Below are positions 1 to 7,573 of a stretch of 27,772 nucleotides of DNA, in pieces; positions within the stretch are counted from its first letter, which is position 1; every line of letters starts with the position of its first letter. The notes beneath the pieces are model-generated. The model saw only the letters and a program-made list of their open reading frames with translations, was not told the origin of the DNA and made no database searches. Origin of the DNA: Alloscardovia venturai (GTDB lineage Bacteria > Actinomycetota > Actinomycetes > Actinomycetales > Bifidobacteriaceae). The position numbers were made by a program, and so were the translations under genes. The DNA lies in contig NZ_JBHTHQ010000007.1 of assembly GCF_042676605.1 (NCBI RefSeq), positions 1 to 27,772 on the forward strand, given 5' to 3'.

Positions 1-71
1 ATGGTTCATCCCAATAAATACAAGGGGTAAACAAGCATAACAGCAACACAAAATGTCCTATAAGCCAAAAG
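1..71. repeat. Left arm of 71-bp perfect terminal inverted repeat
   Basis: Positions 1-71 are the exact reverse complement of 27702-27772. Identity stops at base 72 (t here, a in the other arm). The arm contains no gene and lies just beyond the terminator of the outward-facing tRNA-Ser. It could be the end of a multicopy element such as an insertion sequence, or the overlap left at a contig boundary. No transposase reading frame is visible. Confidence 0.95.
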
Positions 72-83
72 TCGTAAAGACAA

Positions 84-119
84 GAAAAAAGCCCTCTCCC
101 GAGAATCTCGAGAGAGGGC
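84..119 (-). terminator. Rho-independent terminator of tRNA-Ser
   Basis: On the minus strand a 13-bp stem (91-103 with 107-119, one G-T wobble) closes a 3-base loop and is followed by a run of T (84-90). It sits 5 bases after the tRNA-Ser 3' end. Confidence 0.9.
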
Positions 120-124
120 ATATG

Positions 125-211
125 CGGAGACGAGGAGATTCGAACTCCTGAACCACTTACGCAGTTAACACCTTAGCAGGGTGCCCCTTTCGGCCACTCA
201 GGCACGTCTCC
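125..211 (-). tRNA. tRNA-Ser(GCT)
   Basis: This is an 87-nt class II tRNA with a 7-bp acceptor stem (GGAGACG with CGTCTCC), discriminator G, anticodon GCT in the loop CTGCTAA, a long variable arm and a TTCGAAT T-loop. It reads AGC/AGU serine codons. The CCA end is not encoded. It is transcribed toward the left end of the window as a single unit with its own promoter and terminator. Confidence 0.95.
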
Positions 212-232
212 GTGTTGTATAACAACTTTGCT

Positions 233-260
233 AGTTTATCATTTTTTAGAAATCGTGCAA
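233..260 (-). promoter_or_regulatory. Probable promoter of tRNA-Ser
   Basis: On the minus strand TTGCAC (255-260) and TAAACT (233-238) are separated by 16 bp, about 20 bases before the tRNA 5' end. A small inverted repeat, GTTGT-TAT-ACAAC (214-226), lies between promoter and tRNA and may form a hairpin in the precursor. Confidence 0.55.
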
Positions 261-283
261 ATTCAAACTTTGGGGAGTGTCTT

Positions 284-1282
284 CTAATCTGGAATATCAA
301 TTTCTTCGACACTGCCATCTTCTTCATGTAGACCAACATGATGACGATGTGTCAAATCATGCGATGGTAATGGATCTTCATCGCTGGAGAAGCTCACTAC
401 TACTGCAAAAATAATGATTGCCACGCCGACATAGTCAAGCAACACCGGACGGTCTCCAAACACGAGAGACACTACAAGGTTCACGGCCGGAAGCACTGCC
501 TGCATCACCGAAAAACGACTTGCCGTCACACGTCGCATCAAAATCTGATCCATAACGTACGACACGATGGATGCAAGAAGCGCGATGACAAGCATGAGAG
601 CGACAAGCTTCACTGCGCCGTCACTCTCTTTCGCCCATGTTGCAGTGCGTGCCGGACGAATAACACCTTCCACAGCGGACTTTGCCAAAAGCACACTTTG
701 TAGTATCCACCCCATAGTCATGGATAACGCTAAATTATCTAAGCCATTCCCACCATGTGCCACCTGGCGTCCAAGCACGATATACAAACCCCACAGTGCA
801 CCACTCGTGATAATTGCCACAAGACCGGGGACCGAAGAAGGACCTAGGGAGAAAATTGAAGTTCCAGCTAAAACAAGTAAGCCCACAAAAGCAAGCCCCG
901 CACCCAAGTACTCGCGCCATGATCTACCCGTCCACACTGCCACAACGAGCGGTCCGATAAATTCAATCGCCGTCGCCACACCAGAATTTAATGAATTAAT
1001 CGCAATGTAAAATACGCTATTCATGCCAGCAGTGGCTACACCAAGTACAGCAAGAACTATCCATGTTTTCCTATCATGAGGAAGATTCTTGCGTTTATCT
1101 GAGGAAAAAGGTCGCCGCCACATCATCATAATCAGCGCGGTAAATCCCATACGCCACCATGCTACGAGAATAGGATCAATCTGCACAAAAGCAATTTTGC
1201 TTAACTCATTTGCGAGCGCGATAGCTACGGTCTGTACACCTAAAAGGAAAAATACCGGCGATGTATTTGCTATATGGTTCAT
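284..1282 (-). CDS. EamA/DMT-family exporter, RhtA-like
   Basis: This is an inner-membrane carrier of the drug/metabolite transporter superfamily with about ten hydrophobic segments. It resembles the threonine/homoserine exporter RhtA (YbiF), notably in the block GVATAIEFIGPLVVAVWTG that opens the fourth to fifth helix region. The likely role is efflux of amino acids or related metabolites; the substrate cannot be read from sequence. A GTG at 1294 is possible, but the ATG at 1282 is preferred because GAGGA lies 5 bases before it. That gives 332 residues, somewhat longer than E. coli RhtA (295). The extra length is a charged, His-rich C-terminal tail (roughly the last 35 residues) presumably in the cytoplasm. 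The gene is divergent from dinB with 82 bp between them. No clear terminator follows it before the tRNA-Ser promoter. Confidence 0.85.
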   Translation of the reverse strand: MNHIANTSPVFFLLGVQTVAIALANELSKIAFVQIDPILVAWWRMGFTALIMMMWRRPFSSDKRKNLPHDRKTWIVLAVLGVATAGMNSVFYIAINSLNSGVATAIEFIGPLVVAVWTGRSWREYLGAGLAFVGLLVLAGTSIFSLGPSSVPGLVAIITSGALWGLYIVLGRQVAHGGNGLDNLALSMTMGWILQSVLLAKSAVEGVIRPARTATWAKESDGAVKLVALMLVIALLASIVSYVMDQILMRRVTASRFSVMQAVLPAVNLVVSLVFGDRPVLLDYVGVAIIIFAVVVSFSSDEDPLPSHDLTHRHHVGLHEEDGSVEEIDIPD

Positions 1283-1326
1283 CCACTTCCTCACACCGCG
1301 ATACTACACCGGGGGCGTCAACCTCA

Positions 1327-1355
1327 TTGCATAAATATGCACAAGTACGTATTAT
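1327..1355 (+). promoter_or_regulatory. Probable dinB promoter, leaderless, with palindrome
   Basis: TTGCAT (1327-1332) and TATTAT (1350-1355) are 17 bp apart. The hexamer ends 9 bases before the dinB ATG at 1365, so transcription would start at or next to the ATG. No Shine-Dalgarno sequence is present, consistent with a leaderless mRNA. The perfect inverted repeat TGCATA-AA-TATGCA (1328-1341) overlaps the -35 box and is a candidate operator; it does not resemble the actinobacterial LexA box. Confidence 0.55.
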
Positions 1356-1364
1356 CATGGTCAT

Positions 1365-2630
1365 ATGAGTACATCGCCACGCACTAAAGCCGTCAAAAAA
1401 GACTGGGGACATGATGCGTCCGGATGTACTATTTTACATATTGACATGGATGCATTTTATGCATCGTGCGAAACTCGACGCCACCCTGAGCTTCAAGGCA
1501 AGCCCGTCATCATCGGTACCGGAACACGTTCTGTAGTCTCCGCTGCGAACTATGAAGCTCGGGCTTTTGGTGTCAATTCTGCTATGCCCGTAGCGACTGC
1601 TCGCCGTTTATGCCCGCATGGCGTTTATTTACCTGTAGATATGGAATATTATCGTTCTATTTCACAGAAGGTTTTCGCAATTTTTGAAGAAGTCACAGAT
1701 TGCATTGAGCATGTCAGTGTCGATGAGGGATATATGGACGTCTCTTCCGCTCTTCTGCAGTGGAAGTCGCCCGTAGCCATTGCTCAGTGGATACGAAAGA
1801 CTGTCTTTGAGCGTCTCGGGCTGACTTGTTCTGTAGGCATCGCCACCAATAAACTCATCGCAAAGCTTGCATCTACGAATGCAAAACCCGACGGTATGCT
1901 TCTCATTCCTCAATCTCGTCAAGCTGAATTTATCCGCATGATGCCCGTTCGCGCTATACCTGGTGTTGGTCCTGCTCTTCAGCGTACCCTTGATAATTTT
2001 GGTATCTCTTCTGTAGCCTCTCTTGCGCAACTTTCTGAAGATAATATCTCACGCATGACGGGCTCCGCCATTACTGGACATATGCTCTATATGGCTGCAC
2101 AGGGGCTCGATGAACGGCCAGTCGTCGTACATGCACCTGATAAATCAATTGGTCATGAACGTACTTTCCCCGAAGATACTCGTAACGCACACGAGGTCAC
2201 AAATTTACTTCGCAAATGCTGCGATGCGACCGCTTCAACATTGAGAAAACGCGGTCTGGTCGCGCGCACACTCACCGTTAAGTTACGCTTTGCAAATCTC
2301 AAATACGTAAGCAAATCTTTTACTATGGAAACTCCCACTCAGTCTGCCTCTGAGCTTTTCGTATACGCTAAAAAACTTTTTGCTGAGCTTCTTCCCCGTG
2401 AATCCGAAGATGCTCCGCTACCCCAATTCATTCGGTTAGCGGGGATTGGTACGTCGAATCTCTCCCCCGTCTCCACCACTATCGTTCAGGCAAGCTTCGA
2501 CGAGTTCATGGACTTTGACAAAGAATCACATAAATCACGCAGATTACAAAATTCTGCCAAGAAAACAGAAAAAGCGCTTGACGACATTCGCAAGCGCTTT
2601 GGGAAAGATTCAATTAATTTCGGAATTTAG
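1365..2630 (+). CDS. dinB: DNA polymerase IV (Y family, translesion)
   Basis: This is a 421-residue error-prone DNA polymerase that copies past lesions. The palm carries the metal-binding acidic residues D27 in HIDMDAFYAS and D120/E121 in SVDEGYMD. Y32 occupies the steric-gate position. Fingers residues (ANYEARAFGV), the thumb/HhH segment (IPGVGPALQRTLDNFGI) and the little finger domain (about 250-370, IGHERTF onward) follow in normal order. The usual QLxLF clamp-binding peptide is absent from the extreme C-terminus; QASFDEF after the little finger is a degenerate candidate. An additional basic tail of about 45 residues follows it. The ATG at 1365 has no Shine-Dalgarno but sits right after a good promoter. 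The gene converges with the ferredoxin gene, with about 50 bp and no strong shared terminator between them. Confidence 0.95.
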   Translation: MSTSPRTKAVKKDWGHDASGCTILHIDMDAFYASCETRRHPELQGKPVIIGTGTRSVVSAANYEARAFGVNSAMPVATARRLCPHGVYLPVDMEYYRSISQKVFAIFEEVTDCIEHVSVDEGYMDVSSALLQWKSPVAIAQWIRKTVFERLGLTCSVGIATNKLIAKLASTNAKPDGMLLIPQSRQAEFIRMMPVRAIPGVGPALQRTLDNFGISSVASLAQLSEDNISRMTGSAITGHMLYMAAQGLDERPVVVHAPDKSIGHERTFPEDTRNAHEVTNLLRKCCDATASTLRKRGLVARTLTVKLRFANLKYVSKSFTMETPTQSASELFVYAKKLFAELLPRESEDAPLPQFIRLAGIGTSNLSPVSTTIVQASFDEFMDFDKESHKSRRLQNSAKKTEKALDDIRKRFGKDSINFGI

Positions 2631-2682
2631 TACTGACTATACGTACTCTATTTCCTACTTTTGACTAAGTTCACATGAGTGA

Positions 2683-3024
2683 CTAATGCTGTTCAAACCA
2701 CGCAGAGTTCACGTCAGCTGGCAGCTTTGCCACGTCAGCATGATCGTGGTCGATTGGACCAGCACCAGACGCTCCACCAAAATCACCCACTTCAGCAAAG
2801 TAATCGTCAGCCACAGCTTTGTACCACGCCCAATCCTCTGGTAAATCATCTTCATAGAAGATGGCTTCTGTAGGACATACAGGCTCACATGCGCCACAAT
2901 CTACACACTCATTAGGGTTGATATAGAGCGTGCGAGGACCTTCATAGATGCAATCTACAGGGCACTCGTCTACGCATGCCTTATCTTTTACATCAACGCA
3001 TGGTTCTGCAATCACATAAGTCAT
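2683..3024 (-). CDS. fdxA: 7Fe (3Fe-4S/4Fe-4S) ferredoxin, FdxA type
   Basis: This 113-residue low-potential electron carrier is of the Azotobacter FdI/mycobacterial FdxA type. Cys9, Cys17 and Cys50 match the ligands of the [3Fe-4S] cluster. Cys21, Cys40, Cys43 and Cys46 match those of the [4Fe-4S] cluster, within CVDCGACEPVCP. Cys25 corresponds to the extra non-ligand cysteine of FdI. The acidic C-terminal half (EDWAWYKAVADDYF) is typical of actinobacterial members. The start has AGTAGGA about 8 bases upstream. It follows murB by 52 bp on the same strand and is probably cotranscribed. The redox partner is not indicated by the context. Confidence 0.93.
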   Translation of the reverse strand: MTYVIAEPCVDVKDKACVDECPVDCIYEGPRTLYINPNECVDCGACEPVCPTEAIFYEDDLPEDWAWYKAVADDYFAEVGDFGGASGAGPIDHDHADVAKLPADVNSAWFEQH

Positions 3025-3076
3025 GAAAATTATCCTACTCTTCCATCATGTATCGTCAATGCGCGTGGCGTATTTT

Positions 3077-4336
3077 CTATATTTCTACGCCGATAAAAAC
3101 CGGCTCTGGTACAAGTGTGATGCCATAGGTATCTCTCACGCCTGCGCGAATCACACGAGCGAGTTCTAGTATGTCATTACAATGTGCTCCACCACGGTTT
3201 GTCAGCGCAAGCGTATGGCGTGTAGACAGCCCTGCCGTCGCATCATCAGACACTTTGAATCCCGCTTTAAAACCAGCATGGTCGATGAGCCACGCCGCCG
3301 AAGTCTTTATGCCTTCTCGTCCGCCTGGAAGAGTTGCATCAAATTGAGGAGCACCATCAGGAAGGGTCTGCGCCACCTCCGTACTGATAATCGGATTCAT
3401 AAAGAAACTTCCGCAACTCCAACGGTTACGGTCAACCTTTATAGTGCCAAAATTCGCGGCTACTTTACTGTCGGAAGTATTGGCATCATCTCCAGAGAGT
3501 TCCACAAAAGTACGCTGGATATCCTGAATGGTGCCTTTCATCCATGTATTCTCATATCGATGAGGATCCTCCACCATCCCCTTACGCATACGAATCATAA
3601 GCACGGCACGTCGAATATCATCAATATTAAAAGTTTGTCCTACTCCCACTGTGAGTGCTTTGGCAAGCTGACCCATTTGCACGGTATTTGTGTGCGACTT
3701 TGTGAGCTTAAACACGACGGCAAGTACGATGTAGCGTGGAGATGGGAAATACTTTGTAGTCGCAGAGTGTGCCCCAGACTGATACATGGATTGTTTCAAA
3801 ATTGAGGTGCGATAGCCAAATTCCAGCGTATCGACGTCAAACGTGCATAGCTCGTTTTTCTCTCGGTCCCATAGTTCAACATATGAAACGCTTGAGGCAA
3901 CTTCCTGACCATACGCACCAATGTTCTGCACAACACTTGCGCCAACGGTTCCTGGAATACCTGAAAGCGCTTCTACACCCGCAAAACCGTTATGCACACA
4001 GTACGATACAAAATCATCCCAATGAACTCCGGCATCTACTCGGATAGTTATGCTCTTTAGCAACGAATTTTCATCGTTAGACTCATCATCTACAACTGTA
4101 ATACTGTGCCGAGCATCCCTCACAACCATTCCATCAAAATCATCATCGCTGACCAAAATGTTCGACCCGCCACCGATGACGCTCAGCAGAGTTTTCTCTT
4201 CATCAGCCTGCCTGACCGTCTCAATAAATTCTTCGCGTGTGCGCGGCTCTACGAAACGCGCAATACGTCCGCCGACACCTATTGTTGTGAGGTCAGCAAA
4301 GCTTGGTTGATTCTGTACATCGGGGATGTTAGCCAT
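3077..4336 (-). CDS. murB: UDP-N-acetylenolpyruvoylglucosamine reductase (MurB)
   Basis: This cytoplasmic flavoenzyme reduces UDP-GlcNAc-enolpyruvate with NADPH to UDP-MurNAc, the second committed step of peptidoglycan synthesis. FAD-domain motifs are VIGGGSNILVSD (53-64) and the block LSGIPGTVGASVVQNIGAYG (124-143). Active-site residues are R176 in FGYR, S310 in the GSFFMNP motif (the proton donor of the family) and E411 in VPEPV. At 419 residues it is longer than the usual 300-350. The excess is an additional segment of about 45 residues (roughly 258-304) just before the catalytic serine, plus acidic linkers near 83-92. The ATG at 4336 has no well-spaced Shine-Dalgarno; AGGATAG lies 17 bases upstream. 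The rpmG terminator lies upstream and fdxA follows by 52 bp. Confidence 0.95.
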   Translation of the reverse strand: MANIPDVQNQPSFADLTTIGVGGRIARFVEPRTREEFIETVRQADEEKTLLSVIGGGSNILVSDDDFDGMVVRDARHSITVVDDESNDENSLLKSITIRVDAGVHWDDFVSYCVHNGFAGVEALSGIPGTVGASVVQNIGAYGQEVASSVSYVELWDREKNELCTFDVDTLEFGYRTSILKQSMYQSGAHSATTKYFPSPRYIVLAVVFKLTKSHTNTVQMGQLAKALTVGVGQTFNIDDIRRAVLMIRMRKGMVEDPHRYENTWMKGTIQDIQRTFVELSGDDANTSDSKVAANFGTIKVDRNRWSCGSFFMNPIISTEVAQTLPDGAPQFDATLPGGREGIKTSAAWLIDHAGFKAGFKVSDDATAGLSTRHTLALTNRGGAHCNDILELARVIRAGVRDTYGITLVPEPVFIGVEI

Positions 4337-4390
4337 AATTTATAATCTATCTATCCTTGACCCTCAACGTCAAAATGGGCGTGAGATATG

Positions 4391-4411
4391 AAAAAACCCG
4401 GACTAGCCGGG
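4391..4411 (-). terminator. Terminator of the tRNA-rpmG unit
   Basis: On the minus strand CCCGG (4407-4411 side) pairs with CCGGG across a 5-base loop and is followed by six T (4391-4396). It separates rpmG from murB. Confidence 0.8.
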
Positions 4412-4429
4412 CTCTTCGAAGTACGATAT

Positions 4430-4597
4430 TTAGCGAGTCTCGCGATGGAGGGTCTGCTTACCGCAACGTGCACAGAACTTATTCAGCTCAAGACGATCTG
4501 GAGTATTACGACGGTTCTTAGTTGTCTGGTAGTTGCGTTCCTTGCATACGGTGCACGCCAGCGTAATGCCTGGACGAATATCGGCGCTCTTAGCCAT
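4430..4597 (-). CDS. rpmG: 50S ribosomal protein L33
   Basis: This 55-residue L33 begins MAKSADIRPGITLACT and ends CGKQTLHRETR. The two CxxC pairs, CTVC near residue 15 and CARC near residue 42, make it the zinc-binding (C+) form. A TGAAAGGTGA-like Shine-Dalgarno precedes the ATG. It lies 42 bases downstream of tRNA-Met on the same strand and appears to be cotranscribed with the three tRNAs, an arrangement common in actinobacteria. Confidence 0.95.
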   Translation of the reverse strand: MAKSADIRPGITLACTVCKERNYQTTKNRRNTPDRLELNKFCARCGKQTLHRETR

Positions 4598-4639
4598 TGT
4601 TCACCTTTCATAAAAATTGGTTCAGCCTTTCGGCTTTTG

Positions 4640-4713
4640 TAGCGAGAGAGAGACTCGAACTCTCGACCTTACGATTATGAGTCGTACGCTCTAGCCAGCT
4701 GAGCTATCCCGCT
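4640..4713 (-). tRNA. tRNA-Met(CAT)
   Basis: This is a 74-nt tRNA with acceptor AGCGGGA paired to TCTCGCT (one G-T), discriminator A and anticodon loop CTCATAA. The A1-T72 pair suggests elongator rather than initiator tRNA, but a CAT anticodon could also be a precursor read by TilS (tRNA-Ile2). The CCA end is not encoded. It is the third tRNA of the cluster. Confidence 0.93.
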
Positions 4714-4714
4714 A

Positions 4715-4789
<75 letters not shown>

Positions 4790-4790
4790 G

Positions 4791-4872
4791 TGGCTGATAG
4801 TGGATTCGAACCACTGAAGGCGAAGCCGGCGGATTTACAGTCCGCTCCCTTTGACCGCTTGGGAAATCAGCC
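4791..4872 (-). tRNA. tRNA-Tyr(GTA)
   Basis: This is an 82-nt class II tRNA with acceptor GGCTGAT/ATCAGCC, discriminator A, anticodon GTA in CTGTAAA and a long variable arm. It is first in the Tyr-Thr-Met-rpmG transcript. Its 3' end is one base from the tRNA-Thr 5' end and no CCA is encoded. Confidence 0.95.
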
Positions 4873-4901
4873 ATCGTTCCCACACTTAATGGGCAACTTG
4901 A

Positions 4902-4932
4902 ATAGTATGTCATGAATTTTTGAGTGGTGCAA
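4902..4932 (-). promoter_or_regulatory. Candidate promoter of the tRNA-Tyr/Thr/Met-rpmG unit
   Basis: On the minus strand TTGCAC (4927-4932) and TACTAT (4902-4907) are separated by 19 bp, longer than ideal. The start would fall about 25 bases before tRNA-Tyr. There is no better pair in the interval to groES. Confidence 0.4.
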
Positions 4933-4987
4933 GTTTTCGCTTATGGCGTGTCGAAAACTTTTTACTCACGAAACGATATTCTCATAC

Positions 4988-5024
4988 AAAAATCCTCAGA
5001 CTACACGAAAGCAGTCTGAGGATT
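4988..5024 (-). terminator. Terminator of groES
   Basis: A perfect 12-bp stem (4991-5002 with 5013-5024) with a 10-base loop is followed on the minus strand by TTT. It lies about 60 bases after the groES stop. Confidence 0.85.
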
Positions 5025-5082
5025 GCAATGCATATACAACCATACACGCCAAGGAAAATTTAAGCGCTAACCGAGCTTATCC

Positions 5083-5376
5083 TTAGTTCAAAATTGCAAG
5101 CACATCGCGAGCGCCAAGAATCAAATAATCCTCACCGCCATACGTTACCTCAGTGCCGCCGTACTTTGAATAAAGAACCTTATCGCCTACTTTGACATCC
5201 ATAGGAATACGCTCACCAGCATCATTGCGACGACCAGGACCTACAGCGAGCACTTCGCCCTGCTGTGGCTTTTCCTTTGCTGAGTCTGGAATCACCAAAC
5301 CAGATGCGGTCGTAGTCTCAGCAGCTGCCTGCTTGAGAATAATCTTATCTTCCAAAGGTGTAAGAGCAATTGCCAT
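5083..5376 (-). CDS. groES: Co-chaperonin GroES (Hsp10)
   Basis: At 97 residues this is a standard-length GroES, the lid of the GroEL folding chamber in the cytoplasm. The N-terminal strand LTPLEDKIILK, the mobile loop (about residues 17-33, ending GLVIPDSAKEKPQQG) and the signature GEVLAVGPG are present. AAAGGAG is ideally spaced before the ATG at 5376. groEL is not adjacent; groES has its own terminator. The 71-bp upstream interval contains no intact CIRCE element. A single CTTGAGT, half of the HspR-binding HAIR motif, occurs near 5455 without a matching second half. Confidence 0.97.
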   Translation of the reverse strand: MAIALTPLEDKIILKQAAAETTTASGLVIPDSAKEKPQQGEVLAVGPGRRNDAGERIPMDVKVGDKVLYSKYGGTEVTYGGEDYLILGARDVLAILN

Positions 5377-5447
5377 TGCTATCTCCTTTCATAATCCTTG
5401 TGGAACTCTATGCACAAATGTAGCACCAAAATGCGAAAAGTTGATAA

Positions 5448-6242
5448 TCATACACTCAAGTTTTGCGGTGATTTTACTGAAGGCGCATTTATTTCTCTTT
5501 CCATTTCTCTATCCCTTGGTGGAATCCTTACCGGATAAGATGGTGGTACAGCAGTTGCTACTTGCTTTGTAGAAACAATTTCGCGGCTGTATACATCACC
5601 CTCATCGTCTATTTCCTCTATGGGTGATTCATCAATTCTGCGCATTTCCATAGTGTCTATAGAATCGACAGCAAAAGTAAGAGGAGTTCTTTCATCTCGC
5701 TCATATGTCAGTGATTCTTGAGCTAGAGAAGACAAGAAATCTGTATTAATTCCTTGCGTCACAGCTGAAAGACCACTCTGCTCCTGCCTACCAATCGTGC
5801 GAGCGCGAGCACGTGCAGTTTGAAGAGATTTCTCCCACTGACGAGCTTGCTCTGCCTGACGAACTCCCAGAGAAAGCACAATGCCCAGAAGGACTGTGGG
5901 AATGACGATGTATGCATAGCTAAAGTGAAAATACCATGCGCATACTGCGACAGCTATGATGGCACATATCAAGATGCTTACAAGAATCCTACGGCGTTGA
6001 ACCGCTGCCTTACGCGCAGCGCGAACTTTAGTAACATACTCTGCTGAAGTATTTATCTGATTTCCTAAACGGACAGGAGAATCAGCTTTCCCATCAACGA
6101 TGTGCAATGAACGCGAAAACTTATCTTGAGAATGCCGGGACGCATTTTTCAAACTTTTCACTGTCTTAGTAGGGATAATCCCCGCAAGAATAACCAATAT
6201 GATAGCGATAAGCACTATGCCACTAAGAGAGTGAATATTCAT
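5448..6242 (-). CDS. Unknown membrane protein with three predicted helices
   Basis: I do not recognise this 264-residue protein. Residues 8-23 form a hydrophobic N-terminal helix, followed by a basic stretch (25-85) and two further helices at about 86-104 and 109-127. After these is a long soluble region that turns acidic near 200-225 (ESPIEEIDDEGD) and ends in a Pro/Arg-rich tail. No enzyme motif is visible. The ATG at 6242 was chosen; a GTG at 6251 is in frame, but GGAG lies just before the ATG. It is upstream of groES on the same strand, 71 bp away, and divergent from fmdB. Similar small membrane proteins of unknown role occur in bifidobacteria (inference from architecture). Confidence 0.75.
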   Translation of the reverse strand: MNIHSLSGIVLIAIILVILAGIIPTKTVKSLKNASRHSQDKFSRSLHIVDGKADSPVRLGNQINTSAEYVTKVRAARKAAVQRRRILVSILICAIIAVAVCAWYFHFSYAYIVIPTVLLGIVLSLGVRQAEQARQWEKSLQTARARARTIGRQEQSGLSAVTQGINTDFLSSLAQESLTYERDERTPLTFAVDSIDTMEMRRIDESPIEEIDDEGDVYSREIVSTKQVATAVPPSYPVRIPPRDREMEREINAPSVKSPQNLSV

Positions 6243-6422
6243 ATTCTCCACAATAAATGAGGTTCATCCCAAATATCCATACTAGACTCTCTATCGTGTC
6301 GCCTTCATGAGCATATACTACGCCAAGTGCTGTTGCATATATACCGTAAGGCGGGCGACATGTCAGAGCACGCACTAGTATAGACACGTTAGTAAGAGCT
6401 TAAAAGCGTATGTGGAGGAACC

Positions 6423-6605
6423 GTGCCTACTTATCATTATCGTTGTAAAAATTGCGGTCATGACTTTACTCGTATGCAGTCATTCTCCGACGCACCTATC
6501 ACGGTATGTCCTCAGTGTGGTGAAAGCCAAGTACACAAAGTGTACTCAGTAGGAGGTATTACTTTCAGGGGAAGCGGTTTCTACCGTACCGACAAAAACT
6601 CGTAA
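6423..6605 (+). CDS. FmdB-family zinc-ribbon protein
   Basis: This 60-residue protein of the FmdB/CxxC-CxxC regulatory family starts MPTYHYRCKNCGHDF. Two pairs, Cys8-Cys11 and Cys29-Cys32 (CPQCG), form a zinc ribbon. The molecular role is unsettled; FmdB was named as a putative regulator in methylotrophs. The start is GTG at 6423 with GGAGGAA at ideal distance. The C-terminus has a GGITFRGSGFYRTD block found in the family. It is followed by the SAF-domain gene on the same strand after 118 bp. Confidence 0.92.
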   Translation: MPTYHYRCKNCGHDFTRMQSFSDAPITVCPQCGESQVHKVYSVGGITFRGSGFYRTDKNS

Positions 6606-6654
6606 CTTAATGATGCAACTAGTAGTTATGGTGGTATACCTCTGAGCGACACGG

Positions 6655-6663
6655 TTATCCACA
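6655..6663 (+). promoter_or_regulatory. Single consensus DnaA box
   Basis: TTATCCACA matches the DnaA-binding consensus exactly. It lies between fmdB and the SAF-domain gene. No second box, AT-rich unwinding region or dnaA/dnaN gene is nearby, so it is not an origin. One chance match in a window of this size would not be surprising. Confidence 0.35.
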
Positions 6664-6723
6664 TTCGTGCACATTCATTATTCCGAATCTGCATGCTGTA
6701 GTCATATCTGCTGAAATAGCGAT

Positions 6724-7521
6724 ATGACTTCCCCAACGCACAAAGCTATACGCCATCGTGATACGCAGCCAAGAAAGCTGCGAACTCGCCCTCGCAGACA
6801 ATATTCTGCATCATCTGCACGATACTGCGCTCCACCTAGCGCATTAGCACAGTGGCTCTATCGGCATTTTTACTCAACTGCTCGTAAGCGATTTACTACT
6901 CATCGCGTAGTCAAGTTCCTCAGCATAGGGCTGTGCTGTGCATGCATTCTTACTACTTGCACAGTGCCACATATGGCAGCACGAACAAATTCAACCGTAG
7001 TCCTTGCTAGGCACATCTCAAAAGGCACCGTGATCCATTCCTCAGATTTACGTACGGTACCATTGACTTTACGAGTAAATCACAATGCGCTCGTTACTTC
7101 ACGCTCAAGCATTGTAGGAAAGACAAGTGCTATTGATTTAGAAGCTAACTGTCCTATTCCCAAGTCTGCACTCCACAATGCGACTGCTGTACCAGTGAGC
7201 TACACAAGCATCGATGTACGCTTAGCAAGTTCTTCAGCTACTCTCACTCGCGGGCAACACATTACCCTTATCACCGCACGCTTAGACTCACAAGAGAACC
7301 AGTATGATACAAGCACCACACTTGCTCGTGATGCTATAGTCACTGATATCCCGCACCAGAAAGCGCACGCACAGTTCTGGGAAGGTGAATCATCGACAAG
7401 CACTTCCGCTGGCACTCATATCACTGTAGCTATGCCAGCTCAGGATGCAATGCGCGTACTAACAGTGCAAAGCGACTCACCTATTATAGCCGTTTCCACC
7501 GCTACTCATGTCGATAAATAG
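6724..7521 (+). CDS. SAF-domain protein, CpaB/RcpC-like, single-pass membrane
   Basis: This is a 265-residue protein with a basic N-terminal tail of about 60 residues and one hydrophobic segment (about 63-80, containing four cysteines). A SAF domain follows (about 91-150; ARHISKGTVIHSSDL, then AIDLEANCPIPKSAL), then a beta-rich C-terminal domain to 265. SAF domains of this type occur in CpaB/RcpC, which act in Flp-type pilus assembly, and in pilus chaperones. No pilus gene is in this window, so the function is open. The ATG at 6724 has no evident Shine-Dalgarno and may be leaderless. It converges with the 64-residue gene at 7574. Confidence 0.75.
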   Translation: MTSPTHKAIRHRDTQPRKLRTRPRRQYSASSARYCAPPSALAQWLYRHFYSTARKRFTTHRVVKFLSIGLCCACILTTCTVPHMAARTNSTVVLARHISKGTVIHSSDLRTVPLTLRVNHNALVTSRSSIVGKTSAIDLEANCPIPKSALHNATAVPVSYTSIDVRLASSSATLTRGQHITLITARLDSQENQYDTSTTLARDAIVTDIPHQKAHAQFWEGESSTSTSAGTHITVAMPAQDAMRVLTVQSDSPIIAVSTATHVDK

Positions 7522-7573
7522 CTAAGAACAGACAATGGGAGAACGTCCAGTGATAGATAAATTCATCAAACGT

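Noticed and set aside
567..1010. 147-codon plus-strand frame opposite the exporter gene
   Set aside because: Antisense shadow; no ribosome-binding site and the minus-strand membrane protein is well supported.
4388..4642. 84-codon plus-strand frame over rpmG
   Set aside because: The minus strand encodes a complete L33 with both CxxC pairs; the plus frame also spans its terminator.
5448..5470. CTTGAGT upstream of groES as an HspR (HAIR) site
   Set aside because: Only one half of the motif is present; no inverted partner at the required spacing.
6257..6275. Partial match (GGTTCATCCCAA) to the terminal inverted repeat, and another 11-base match near 1274
   Set aside because: Only 11-12 bases with no extension; one lies at the exporter start codon. 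Too short to claim extra copies of the repeat.
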